From Altererythrobacter rubellus (GTDB lineage: Bacteria > Pseudomonadota > Alphaproteobacteria > Sphingomonadales > Sphingomonadaceae): 64,000 nt of DNA. Within the stretch, counting starts at the first letter, position 1; each line of letters starts with the position of its first letter. Location: positions 124,001 to 188,000 of the forward strand of contig NZ_CP127221.1 of NCBI RefSeq assembly GCF_030284385.1. The letters are read 5' to 3'. Shown here piece after piece: positions 1-8,237 of the stretch. Made by a program: the position numbers and the translations under genes. Below the pieces are notes generated by a model that worked only from the letters and a program-made list of their open reading frames with translations, had not been told where the DNA came from and made no database searches.

Positions 1-1851
1 TTTCAGCGCCTGCATGGCATGGGTGAGGAAGTCTATGACGCGCTCGCAAAGGCGGAAGGCAATGATCGCACCAATGTTCGGATTTACGCGCCCGTAGGCG
101 GGCACAAGGAACTGCTCGCATATCTGGTCCGCCGGCTTCTGGAGAACGGCGCGAACACCAGCTTCGTCAACCGCATGGCCGATGCGGACATTCCGGTCGA
201 AGAGATGACCGGCGATCCCGTGACCGAACTTGTGGCGCTGGATCCCAAGCGCAATCCGGCGATCCCGCTGCCGGCTAACATTTTCAGCAGCCGCATTAAT
301 AGCGCGGGCGTGGATCTTGCCGATCCGCTTGTACTTGCGCCTTTGCAGGATCAGCTTGCCGCGATTGGGACAAAGCACTGGTATGCCGCGCCAACATTTG
401 CAGGCGAAGAAGCGGGCAAAGAGGCTCCGATCAATGCACCGCAAGATTTAACGCATGAGGTCGGCACACGCCGCGATTCCACCGAGCAAGAGGTTGCCGA
501 TGCGATCACCCGTGCGCTCGATATTCAACCCGGTTGGGATGCATTGGGCGGACAGAAACGCGCGGTAATACTGGAAGCCGCGGCTGAGCTGTTCGAAGAC
601 CATACAGTAGAGTTTTTGTCGCTGTGCCAGCGTGAAGCTGGCAAGACGCTGGTCGATGCTGTGCTGGAATTGCGCGAGGCCGTTGATTTCCTGCGCTATT
701 ACGCGGTTGAAGCGCGGCGCCAGTTTTCCGGCCCGATCACTTTACCGGGGCCGACCGGAGAGGAAAACCTATTGCAGATGCATGGACGCGGCGTCTTTGC
801 CACGATCAGCCCATGGAACTTCCCGCTCGCCATCTTCATCGGTCCGGCAGCCGCCGCGCTTGCAGCAGGAAATACGATTGTTGCCAAGCCGGCTGAACAA
901 ACCCCGTTGATCGCTGCACTTGCAGTCAGGCTCTGCCACGAGGCGGGCATGCCCGAAGAAGCATTCCAATTGCTACCCGGCGCAGGCGATGTTGGGCAAA
1001 TGATCACTAGCGACCCGCGCATAGCCGGCGTTGCCTTCACCGGCTCAACCGAGACCGCCCAGGCCATCAACCGCTCGCTGGCCGCACGAGAAGGCCCGAT
1101 CGCGACCTTTATCGCGGAGACCGGCGGCCAGAATGCGATGATTGTCGACAGCTCGGCCTTGCCCGAGCAAGTGGTGCGTGACGTTCTGGCCAGCGCTTTC
1201 CAGAGTGCGGGCCAACGCTGTTCGGCGCAGCGCATGCTGTACATTCAGGATGACGTGTACGACGAAATGCTGGAAATGATCCGCGGAGCATTTGATGCGC
1301 TGAATGTCGGTGATCCGGTCTTGATGCACACCGATGTCGGCCCGGTGATCGATCCCGATGCCAAAGCCGCGCTGGAACGCCACGTTGCGCGCCGCAAGAA
1401 AAGCGGTGCGAATGTGTGGCGGCACAAACTGCCGCGAGGCACCAGCAAGGGTTGTTTCGTCGCGCCAGCGATCATCGAGGTCAATTCAATCCTCGATCTC
1501 AAGCGCGAGAACTTCGGCCCAATCCTGCATGTTGCAAGGTTTGCGTCCGAAGATCTTGGCAAGGTTATCGGCGATATCAATGCGACCGGGTTTGGCCTGA
1601 CACTTGGCCTGCACAGCCGCATTGCGGCAACCAAGCGTTTTATTGAACAGCGCGCGCGTGTGGGGAATTTCTACGTTAATCGCAACCAGATTGGCGCGGT
1701 GGTGGAGAGCCAGCCATTCGGCGGCGAAGGCCTGTCGGGCACGGGCCCCAAGGCAGGTGGGCCGCATTATTTGGCGCGCTTTGCCACAGAACGGGTCACT
1801 TGCGTCGACACGACCGCGGCGGGCGGCAATGCGAGCCTGCTGGCAGGCTAA
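1..1851 (+). CDS. putA: Bifunctional proline dehydrogenase / P5C dehydrogenase PutA, 3' part
   Basis: The reading frame is open from base 1, so the gene starts before the window; 616 codons are present. The first part (LHGMGEEVYDAL, then RIYAPVGGHKELLAYLVRRLLENGA split over two stretches) is the end of the FAD-dependent proline dehydrogenase barrel. The rest is an aldehyde dehydrogenase module that oxidises glutamate semialdehyde to glutamate with NAD+. Visible ALDH motifs are SPWNFPLAIF, VAFTGSTETA, the general-base region ETGGQNAMIV, the catalytic cysteine in SAGQRCSAQR, and the C-terminal FGGEGLSGTGPKAGG. The C-terminus (ARFATERVTCVDTTAAGG) fits PutA proteins of about 1,040 residues. The DNA-binding ribbon-helix-helix domain of some PutA proteins would lie outside the window, so regulation cannot be judged. 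Family assignment is secure. Confidence 0.95.
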   Translation, partial: FQRLHGMGEEVYDALAKAEGNDRTNVRIYAPVGGHKELLAYLVRRLLENGANTSFVNRMADADIPVEEMTGDPVTELVALDPKRNPAIPLPANIFSSRINSAGVDLADPLVLAPLQDQLAAIGTKHWYAAPTFAGEEAGKEAPINAPQDLTHEVGTRRDSTEQEVADAITRALDIQPGWDALGGQKRAVILEAAAELFEDHTVEFLSLCQREAGKTLVDAVLELREAVDFLRYYAVEARRQFSGPITLPGPTGEENLLQMHGRGVFATISPWNFPLAIFIGPAAAALAAGNTIVAKPAEQTPLIAALAVRLCHEAGMPEEAFQLLPGAGDVGQMITSDPRIAGVAFTGSTETAQAINRSLAAREGPIATFIAETGGQNAMIVDSSALPEQVVRDVLASAFQSAGQRCSAQRMLYIQDDVYDEMLEMIRGAFDALNVGDPVLMHTDVGPVIDPDAKAALERHVARRKKSGANVWRHKLPRGTSKGCFVAPAIIEVNSILDLKRENFGPILHVARFASEDLGKVIGDINATGFGLTLGLHSRIAATKRFIEQRARVGNFYVNRNQIGAVVESQPFGGEGLSGTGPKAGGPHYLARFATERVTCVDTTAAGGNASLLAG

Positions 1852-1893
1852 ACCGCCTTGCTCCTCCGCAAAGCCACGCTAAAACAGCGCGCT

Positions 1894-2424
1894 ATGGGGC
1901 GCTACCTCTCGATCTTGCTCGCATTGCTCACATTCGGCTGGGCATCACCAGCGCTGGCTGATGTCCAGCTCAGCTTTCACAGTTTCAACGGCTCGGTGCT
2001 GTTCGGGCGGTACCCGCATGCATTCATTGTGCTGGAGGGCGAGCTTGAGAGTTCAGGCGAAGTCATCAACGAGAATTACGGGTTTACCGCCAAAACGGTC
2101 AGCACCCGGATTCTGAACGGGCCGGTGGAGCACGATATCTCTATCGAAGAGCCAAAGTACATCAGGAAGACCAACCGGCACTTCACAATCACCATAACGG
2201 ACGCGCAATATCGCGAAGTCATCGCTCTCATGCGCGCCTGGCGCGATGCGCCTGGCAAATATTACGATCTCGACAAGCGCAATTGCATCCATTTCGTTGG
2301 TGAGATCGCCAAGATAATCGGCCTGAGGGTTGAGTATCCTGAAAATATGCTGCGTCGCCCGAAGAAATGGCTCAATCACGTTACCAGCCTCAATCCGCAA
2401 TTGGGCGCGGAGGTAATCAATTGA
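1894..2424 (+). CDS. Secreted protein of unknown function, possible permuted NlpC/P60-like fold
   Basis: A 176-residue protein using the ATG at 1894; an in-frame TTG at 1858 would add 12 residues before the signal peptide and is less likely. The start MGRYLSILLALLTFGWASPALA is a typical Sec signal peptide cut after ALA. The mature protein has a His in YPHAFIVLEG near its start and a Cys in DLDKRNCIHFVGEIAKIIG near its end. The order beta-strand His, then helix-starting Cys, is the arrangement in circularly permuted NlpC/P60 (LRAT-like, YiiX-like) papain-fold enzymes. That is an inference from pattern; I do not recognise a named family. It follows putA by 42 bases and may share its transcript. 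Confidence 0.75.
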   Translation: MGRYLSILLALLTFGWASPALADVQLSFHSFNGSVLFGRYPHAFIVLEGELESSGEVINENYGFTAKTVSTRILNGPVEHDISIEEPKYIRKTNRHFTITITDAQYREVIALMRAWRDAPGKYYDLDKRNCIHFVGEIAKIIGLRVEYPENMLRRPKKWLNHVTSLNPQLGAEVIN

Positions 2425-2658
2425 GTCAACCAGCAGGTAATGGGAAGACGCCAGCGAAGCACCGACGGCCGTATTCCGGATCGGAAGCTGACACTTAAGA
2501 TTGTCAGTTGCTGTCACAAATATCGCAGATTGGACGATCTTCTCTCACATAACCTTCGCCGAAGCCAACGGTCCGTTTTCAGCGCGATACGAAAGACTCC
2601 CCCAGATAAATTCGCGGCCCTGCTTGCCCCGCGCGCGGCCTTCGGGAATCACTCGGTT

Positions 2659-3213
2659 ATGGCGATTCTTTCAGATAAATGGATTCGGGAACAGGCCCAG
2701 ACAAATGGCATGATTGAGCCATTTGTAGAGGCGCAACGCCGCGAAGGCTGCATTTCCTATGGCCTTAGCTCTTTCGGCTATGACGCGCGGGTTGCACCCG
2801 AGTTCAAGATCTTCACTAACGTCAATTCGGCGACTGTTGATCCGAAGAAGTTCGATGCGGAAAGCCTGGTGGATCGCGAAACCGACGTTTGCATCATCCC
2901 GCCCAATAGTTTCGCGCTCGCGCGCACGGTCGAATACTTCCGCATTCCTGAAGATGTGCTGGTAATCTGCCTTGGAAAGAGCACCTATGCCCGCTGCGGC
3001 ATCATCGTGAATGTCACGCCGCTGGAGCCGGGCTGGGAAGGTCATGTGACGCTGGAATTTTCCAACACCACGCCGCTGCCGGCCAAGATCTACGCCAACG
3101 AAGGCGCATGCCAGTTTCTATTCCTCAAAGGCAATGAACGGCCCGAAGTCACCTATGCCGATCGCGCGGGCAAATACATGGGGCAGCGCGGCGTGACCTT
3201 ACCCCGCCTTTAA
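2659..3213 (+). CDS. dcd: dCTP deaminase
   Basis: A 184-residue enzyme that deaminates dCTP to dUTP, supplying dUMP for thymidylate synthesis. The start at ATG 2659 gives the standard N-terminus [13 protein letters not shown]; the frame is open further upstream but carries no family sequence there. Characteristic segments are [13 protein letters not shown], the nucleotide-binding [20 protein letters not shown], and GHVTLEFSN with the glutamate that acts as general base. The C-terminal tail [13 protein letters not shown] closes the active site in the trimer. Length and motifs match the monofunctional trimeric Dcd family. The 234 bases upstream (2425-2658) hold no other gene I can support. It lies in the window with nrdA, nrdB and guaA but is not in an operon with them. 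Confidence 0.96.
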   Translation: MAILSDKWIREQAQTNGMIEPFVEAQRREGCISYGLSSFGYDARVAPEFKIFTNVNSATVDPKKFDAESLVDRETDVCIIPPNSFALARTVEYFRIPEDVLVICLGKSTYARCGIIVNVTPLEPGWEGHVTLEFSNTTPLPAKIYANEGACQFLFLKGNERPEVTYADRAGKYMGQRGVTLPRL

Positions 3214-3301
3214 AATCGCGATTCCGCGGAACCGCTGTTCCGTAACGGCTTTGACTCTCTGAAGCATGGCGCGCATCAAGCCAGCTTAAAGGAGAGCAAA
3301 T

Positions 3302-4483
3302 ATGTCCAAGGACAATCGCGAATTCGATATCATCGTCTATGGAGCAACCGGTTATACTGGCCGTCTGGTCGCCGAATATCTCGATCAGCACTACGGCAAC
3401 CGCGAAGATTGCCCCAGCTGGGCGATGGCCGGTCGCAGTCTGGACAAGCTGGAGGCTGTGCGCGACGAGATTGGCGCACCGGACACAACCCCGCTGGTGG
3501 TTGCCGATGCGAACGATCCGGCTAGCCTTGAGACCATGTGCAATCGCACCCGCGTGGTGCTGACAACAGTCGGCCCGTATCAGCTCTATGGCGATGCGCT
3601 GGTCGAAGCCTGTGTGAAGACCGGCACTGACTATGCGGATCTGTGCGGAGAACCAGGTTGGATGCGCGAGATGATCGACGAGCATCACGAAGCCGCCAAG
3701 GCATCTGGCGCGCGGATCTGTTTCTCAAGCGGGTTCGATTCTATCCCGTTCGACCTCGGCGTGATGATGACTCAGAAAGAAGTCGAGAAGCGTACCGGGA
3801 AACCGTCGCCGCGTATTCGCGGGCGTGTCCGCGCGATGCAGGGCACTTTCTCAGGCGGGACAGCGGCCAGCCTGACTGAGACAATGAAGGCGGTTGCGCG
3901 CAAGCCCACACTGCTTGCCGTGTTGCGTTCTTCATTCGGCCTTACTCCGGGCTTTGAAGGGCCCGAGCAGCCATCGGGCATGATTCCGCACTATGAAAAG
4001 GATTTGGACAAATGGGCCGCGCCATTCGTGATGGCACCGATCAATACCAAGAATGTCCACCGCACCAATTTTCTGGCCGGTTTCCCCTATGGTGAGGACT
4101 TCGTTTATGACGAAATGATGCTGACCAGTCCGGGCGAGGCAGGCAAGGCCGCAGCAAATGCGGTGGCGGAAATGATGAAGAACCCCTTCGGCGCAAAGCC
4201 GCCGAAGCCGGGCGAGGGGCCCAGCAAGGAAGAACGCGAGAACGGCTTCTATGATGTGCTGTTCGTGGCCGATCTGCCCGATGGCGAGACCCTGCATTTC
4301 GGCGTCAAAGGCAAGTATGATCCGGGCTATGGCTCGACCAGCCGTATGCTGACCGAAACCGGCATTGCGCTGTTATCCTGCGACAAGTCAGGTGGCGTTG
4401 GCACGCCGGGCTCATTCCTGGGCGAGGCCCTGGTTGACCGTTTACAGGAACACGCCGATCTGACGTTCGCAGTCGAGAGCTAA
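3302..4483 (+). CDS. Saccharopine dehydrogenase-like NAD(P)-binding oxidoreductase
   Basis: A 393-residue protein with an N-terminal Rossmann motif (VYGATGYTGRLVAEYL, about residues 12-27), then AMAGRSLDKLEAV and the TTVGPYQLYGDALVEAC stretch typical of the saccharopine dehydrogenase-like / trans-acting enoyl reductase family. Further family marks are DYADLCGEPGWMREMID and SSGFDSIPFDLGV. Bacterial members are mostly uncharacterised oxidoreductases; mycobacterial relatives act with polyketide synthases on lipids. No lysine-pathway genes lie nearby, so a role in lysine metabolism is not supported. A ribosome site (AAAGGAG) precedes the ATG at 3302. It stands alone, 88 bases after dcd, and converges on the TonB receptor gene across a shared hairpin. 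Confidence 0.85.
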   Translation: MSKDNREFDIIVYGATGYTGRLVAEYLDQHYGNREDCPSWAMAGRSLDKLEAVRDEIGAPDTTPLVVADANDPASLETMCNRTRVVLTTVGPYQLYGDALVEACVKTGTDYADLCGEPGWMREMIDEHHEAAKASGARICFSSGFDSIPFDLGVMMTQKEVEKRTGKPSPRIRGRVRAMQGTFSGGTAASLTETMKAVARKPTLLAVLRSSFGLTPGFEGPEQPSGMIPHYEKDLDKWAAPFVMAPINTKNVHRTNFLAGFPYGEDFVYDEMMLTSPGEAGKAAANAVAEMMKNPFGAKPPKPGEGPSKEERENGFYDVLFVADLPDGETLHFGVKGKYDPGYGSTSRMLTETGIALLSCDKSGGVGTPGSFLGEALVDRLQEHADLTFAVES

Positions 4484-4493
4484 GCCGCAAAAG

Positions 4494-4520
4494 GGGGGAA
4501 CGGCACGGCGCCATTCCCCC
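4494..4520. terminator. Hairpin between converging genes
   Basis: A G-run followed by AA pairs with TTCCCCC about 12 bases later, forming a GC-rich stem between the stop at 4483 and the converging stop at 4545. There is no strong T-run on either side, so termination strength is uncertain. The position suggests it serves both genes. Confidence 0.5.
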
Positions 4521-4544
4521 TGTTCGGATCGTTCCGTTAAAGCG

Positions 4545-6680
4545 TTAGAAACTGAAGCGGACGCTAGCTTTGATGTTGCGGCCAGCCAGCGGTAAGAATT
4601 CCTTCGTAAAGCTGGAATGGCGGCGGCCCGTCGTATCGAAAAGGTTTTCACCGGCAAGCTGTACCACGACATTCTGATTGTCAGAAAGCGGGCGCCAGGA
4701 GAGGAACAGATTTACAAAGGCAAAGTCGTCTGTCGGAGTTTCAAATTCGGCAACATTGTTTTGCTCACCAAACCACTGCACCTCGCTGCGAACAGTGAAA
4801 GCAGAAAAATCCGATTCAAGTGCAGCAAGCACACTTACCGGGGGGATTCGGGGTACATTACCTCCATTGTCAAGGTCTGCAGAGACATAGGATGCTCGCA
4901 AATCTGCAGTCAGATTGTAGGAGTCGTTGTCAATCAGCGGGACAACAAGATCGGCTTCGAAGCCAAAGAAGTCCGCGTCATCCTGCAGGAACTCAAACAC
5001 CGGCAACTCATCTTCTTCTTCTCCTGTCGGAGAGAGATAGATGAAGTCATCGAATGATTGGTAGTAAACCGAAGCACCGAACTGCGCTGCGCCGATTCCG
5101 GCACGCGCGAACAGTTCGACACCAAGTGCACTTTCCTTGTCCAGGTTCGGATCGCCAATTTCAAAGGCTTGCGTCGCGATATGCGGACCGTCCGCGAAGA
5201 GTTCTTCGCCAGCCGGTGCGCGCTCTGCCCGAGACCCTGTGATCCCGAAGCGTGCTCCGCCTTCAGTCTCACGGACCAGCGACAACGCACCCGAGAACAG
5301 GCTGAAATCACGCTCAAGTCCGAGCGGCCCTGACTCGACATCGACTTGCTCGAAGCGGCCAGCAGCTTCGATCTGGAATCCGTCCAAATCGAATTCCTGT
5401 ACAGTGAAGAGTGCAAACTGCGTTGTCTCGTTGGGCGATACAAATGCTTCTTCTCCGACGGCAGAGAAGTCACGCGATGTGAATTGCGCTCCGATGACAC
5501 CGCCAGTGGTTTGAACCAGCTCTGCACGCGCTTCGATCGTTTCTGTATCGAAGACTGTTCCGACTTCTGTGCCTTCGAACTCTATATGGGTGTAGTCAGA
5601 ATAGCCACCGCGCAGCTTCAGGCGAGAGAAGAGGCCATCGCCGAGCGTGATATCGCCGCGCAAATCGACGCGAAGCTGTTCAAGGCCGATGGAGACAGTT
5701 TCTTCCTCTTCACCCTCTTCCTCTTCCACTTCGCCTTCTTCGCCGTGGTGGTGGCCGCCTTCGGGATTACCGACCAGACCATAGCTGGTGTCGTAGTAAC
5801 CTACCGACGCGCCGAAAGTTGATTCGCCCACAATGAGGCCAATCCCGCCGTTTACGGTCCACGTTTCTGTCGCGCTGTTAGGTACAAAGCCGCGCTGTTC
5901 AGCAGCTTCGCGAAGCTCTTCAGCTTCTTCGAGCTCCCCTTCGTCTTCCTCTTCATCCGCATCTGCCAAAAGGTCCAAACGCAGGTCTTCGGAAAGCTGG
6001 AAACCTGGAATCTCAAGATCGTCAGTCTCACGGTATGAGCCGTCAAAGTGCACGACGAGGTTTTCGCCAATTCCGGCATCAACAGAAAGCCCGCCGCTGC
6101 GCAGCTCACTAGCTGTGTCAAACGCTGTCAGGCCTTCAATGTGCAAGCCATGCTCTGGCATAGCGACTGGCATGCGGCGATCGATCACGTTCACCACACC
6201 ACCGATGGCCTGGCTGCCGTAAAGCAGCGCAGCCGGGCCGCGCAGCACTTCGACGCGCTCAACGGTCAGCGGATCAATCGACGTCGCGTGGTCGGCAGAG
6301 GTGTTGCCAACGTCAGCTGTGCCCAATCCGTCGATGAGAACGCGGACGCGTTCACCATCCAGACCGCGCAGGATCGGGCGCGATGAACCAGGGGAAAAAC
6401 TGGTTGCCGAAACACCAGGCACTTTGACGAGAAGATCACCCAATTGACCCGTCAAGTCGCGCTGGATCTCCTCAACTTCGATCACGTCCTGACCAGCAAT
6501 GAAGTCCAGTTCGCTTAACGCGTCGGCAGAAACGATAATGGTTCCGCGGTCATGCGGATCGGTCTCTGTGCCTTCACCAGATGCATTGTCCTGCGCATAT
6601 GCCGGGGCAGACACAGCCGTCAAAGCCAGTGCAGTTGCAATTGCGCTTTGCGAAACAAGGTTCGCTCCATTGATTTTCAT
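4545..6680 (-). CDS. TonB-dependent outer-membrane receptor, probable zinc (ZnuD-like) type
   Basis: A 711-residue receptor. The ATG at 6680 is chosen because GAGGGAAA precedes it and the signal peptide (MKINGANLVSQSA up to AYAQ) begins there. A plug domain follows: QRDLTGQLGDLLVKVPGVS, SRPILRGLDGERVRVLIDG, ERVEVLRGPAALLYGSQAIGG. The barrel ends with FSF. Two acidic segments stand out: DADEEEDEGELEEAEEL and, after NPEGG, HHHGEEGEVEEEEGEEEE. Histidine- and acid-rich loops are a feature of ZnuD-like zinc receptors of Neisseria and Acinetobacter, so zinc is the favoured substrate (inference); nickel or another metal is possible. An imperfect palindrome lies upstream at 6734-6747. It is transcribed away from the secreted-protein block. 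Confidence 0.88.
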   Translation of the reverse strand: MKINGANLVSQSAIATALALTAVSAPAYAQDNASGEGTETDPHDRGTIIVSADALSELDFIAGQDVIEVEEIQRDLTGQLGDLLVKVPGVSATSFSPGSSRPILRGLDGERVRVLIDGLGTADVGNTSADHATSIDPLTVERVEVLRGPAALLYGSQAIGGVVNVIDRRMPVAMPEHGLHIEGLTAFDTASELRSGGLSVDAGIGENLVVHFDGSYRETDDLEIPGFQLSEDLRLDLLADADEEEDEGELEEAEELREAAEQRGFVPNSATETWTVNGGIGLIVGESTFGASVGYYDTSYGLVGNPEGGHHHGEEGEVEEEEGEEEETVSIGLEQLRVDLRGDITLGDGLFSRLKLRGGYSDYTHIEFEGTEVGTVFDTETIEARAELVQTTGGVIGAQFTSRDFSAVGEEAFVSPNETTQFALFTVQEFDLDGFQIEAAGRFEQVDVESGPLGLERDFSLFSGALSLVRETEGGARFGITGSRAERAPAGEELFADGPHIATQAFEIGDPNLDKESALGVELFARAGIGAAQFGASVYYQSFDDFIYLSPTGEEEDELPVFEFLQDDADFFGFEADLVVPLIDNDSYNLTADLRASYVSADLDNGGNVPRIPPVSVLAALESDFSAFTVRSEVQWFGEQNNVAEFETPTDDFAFVNLFLSWRPLSDNQNVVVQLAGENLFDTTGRRHSSFTKEFLPLAGRNIKASVRFSF

Positions 6681-6733
6681 GGGCTTTTCCCTCGTTAGCT
6701 CTAATTGCCCAAGGTGATCCCCACCTTGTATGT

Positions 6734-6747
6734 AATGATGTAACATT
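6734..6747. promoter_or_regulatory. Candidate metal-regulator operator (AATGATGTAACATT)
   Basis: AATGATGTAACATT is an imperfect palindrome (10 of 14 positions match its own reverse complement) about 54 bases upstream of the TonB receptor start and within the region shared with the divergent secreted-protein gene at 6854. Zur sites of proteobacteria are AT-rich palindromes with GTTA/TAAC cores, which this resembles on one side only. The assignment rests on resemblance and context. Confidence 0.3.
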
Positions 6748-6853
6748 GCGTTTAGCAAATTGTTGTCGTGGCGCAAGCAAAGAATTTGTGTTAGGCAGGC
6801 TATTCGAGTTAACTGCGTGATCTTTTTGAACGCACCTGACTGTAGAGTGAAAA

Positions 6854-7318
6854 ATGAAAATTCGCCAAATTACCTTTTCTGCGGGTATTATAGCCTTAAT
6901 TCTATCGAGTGCGACCTCAGCACAAGAGGTCACTCAGAATCCCAGTTTTGGATCGACTAGTTTAGATGCTGGGTTCAGACCTGACCCCTACACAGTAAAC
7001 TTAAGATCGGGCGGCAACATCGATGCAAAAGACTTGGGCGGAGATTGCGCCGGCTGGATTGCAGATGCCCCAGATTATCGCCTCATTTATAAAGCTGGTG
7101 CTTTGCCGTTGATCATTACCGTGGAATCCGATGTAGACACCACACTTATCATCAATACTCCGAATGGAAATTGGCTTTGCGATGATGACGGCGGTGGCGA
7201 CCTTGACCCTGAGGTCAAGCTATCAAAACCTCAAAGCGGACAGTATGATATTTGGGTTGGGACGTACAACAACAGCAGCGTTGAACCTGCGATCTTGAAG
7301 TTCTCTGAGGTTGAATAG
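6854..7318 (+). CDS. Secreted protein with a PPC-like domain
   Basis: A 154-residue protein with a signal peptide (MKIRQITFSAGIIALILSS, cleavage near TSA-QEV). The mature part resembles the small beta-sandwich pre-peptidase C-terminal (PPC-like) domain: DYRLIYKAGALPLIITVES, DTTLIINTPNGNWLCDDDGG and SGQYDIWVGTY. The acidic CDDDGGGDLDPEV loop may bind calcium. PPC-like domains usually hang on secreted proteases; here it forms the whole protein, as seen in many stand-alone alphaproteobacterial proteins. Two cysteines (in GGDCAGW and NWLCDDD) could form a disulfide in the periplasm. Its DNA is AT-richer than flanking core genes. It diverges from the TonB receptor. Function unknown. Confidence 0.75.
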   Translation: MKIRQITFSAGIIALILSSATSAQEVTQNPSFGSTSLDAGFRPDPYTVNLRSGGNIDAKDLGGDCAGWIADAPDYRLIYKAGALPLIITVESDVDTTLIINTPNGNWLCDDDGGGDLDPEVKLSKPQSGQYDIWVGTYNNSSVEPAILKFSEVE

Positions 7319-7433
7319 CAAGGAAGCGAAAGCTTTAACGGCTAGCCCTAGGTATATTAAAACCAAAGATTATCACACGACTTGTTTGCCCGGTCGCTCG
7401 GGCTCGTTTTCATATTCATTCCAGCATCACTGC

Positions 7434-7874
7434 TTATTGAACTATAAACATGTTCGTGGTGAGATCTTCAACAGAACCGCAAACCTCTGCCATTTCCTTA
7501 AAAAGAGATTGCCAACGCTCGTCAGAATTTTGCCAAGTCATGGCCTGTTCCATTGAATTTTTTGAGGTATGAACATCGATAGAAACCAATGCCCCATCCT
7601 GGTGTATCGCCGGTGCAGCTGAGTATGGATGAGGAGATGCATCTCGCTCATAAGATATCATTGTTTTAAGAAGAGAAAGTCCAATTTCCGTATTGGCGCA
7701 GGGCCAGTGGTATACGATTACGATTTGGCCGGATAAAGCTGCTGGCGCCACCCGATTAGCCGTTTCATTATGACCGGAATGTGCGTGATCTTCAGCATTC
7801 GCGACGCCTGACATGCTCATACTTGCCGCTATGGCAGCTACCGCCGTGATTGCCATCTTCGGTGCTCGAACCAT
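7434..7874 (-). CDS. Secreted unknown protein, single copy of the domain duplicated in the gene at 8238
   Basis: A 146-residue protein from ATG 7874, which follows GGAAGGGA; the frame is open upstream but only this start gives a signal peptide (MVRAPKMAITAVAAIAA up to GVANA). The mature N-terminus EDHAHSGHNET is histidine-rich and could bind metal. The remainder (IVIVYHWPCANTE, SMEQAMTWQNSDERW, LFKEMAEVCGS, LTTNMFIV) shares a helix-then-CGS-then-LxTxM pattern with the first repeat of the protein encoded at 8238-9011 (EVLSEFNEVWTCGS, LSTSMIV). I infer a common dimeric alpha+beta-barrel-like fold. No known family is recognised. The 363 bases between it and the next gene separate the transcripts. 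Confidence 0.65.
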   Translation of the reverse strand: MVRAPKMAITAVAAIAASMSMSGVANAEDHAHSGHNETANRVAPAALSGQIVIVYHWPCANTEIGLSLLKTMISYERDASPHPYSAAPAIHQDGALVSIDVHTSKNSMEQAMTWQNSDERWQSLFKEMAEVCGSVEDLTTNMFIVQ

Positions 7875-8237
7875 CTTAATTCCCTTCCAGTATTTCCGTT
7901 CTCGATTAGCATGGGGTGGCCACAAATCAAAGCAAGAGATATCCCAATTTATCAAGATGAGTTGCATGTGCGGTCCTCTACACTGCCGAAGAAGCCGAGA
8001 TCCTGTCTAAACCCTCAACAACTACGACACTACCTCGATGCGTACTAGCCGCCACCATGACAAAAGATTTTACCTAGCCCTAATGTACCGCCTCACGCTA
8101 AACCCGAAGCCGGTCAACTATAGCCATTAGAACCCCAATTTGAGCCGTATCCTACCTTAATGGGGCACGTCATTTGTGAATAAAATGACGCCGCCCACTT
8201 GGACGGCGCCTTTGTATGCGACTTTGGCTTTGAGAGC
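7875..8237. other. 363-base intergenic region
   Basis: It lies between two minus-strand genes. Its right end holds the terminator-like hairpin at 8183-8213, and its left end must contain the promoter for the gene starting at 7874. Reading frames here are short and show no family features. I see nothing else in it. Confidence 0.5.
8183..8213 (-). terminator. Rho-independent terminator after the two-domain secreted protein gene
   Basis: Read on the minus strand, GGCGCCGTCC and GGGCGGCGTC pair around an AAGT loop and are followed by ATTTTATT. It starts about 25 bases past the stop at 8238. Confidence 0.75.
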
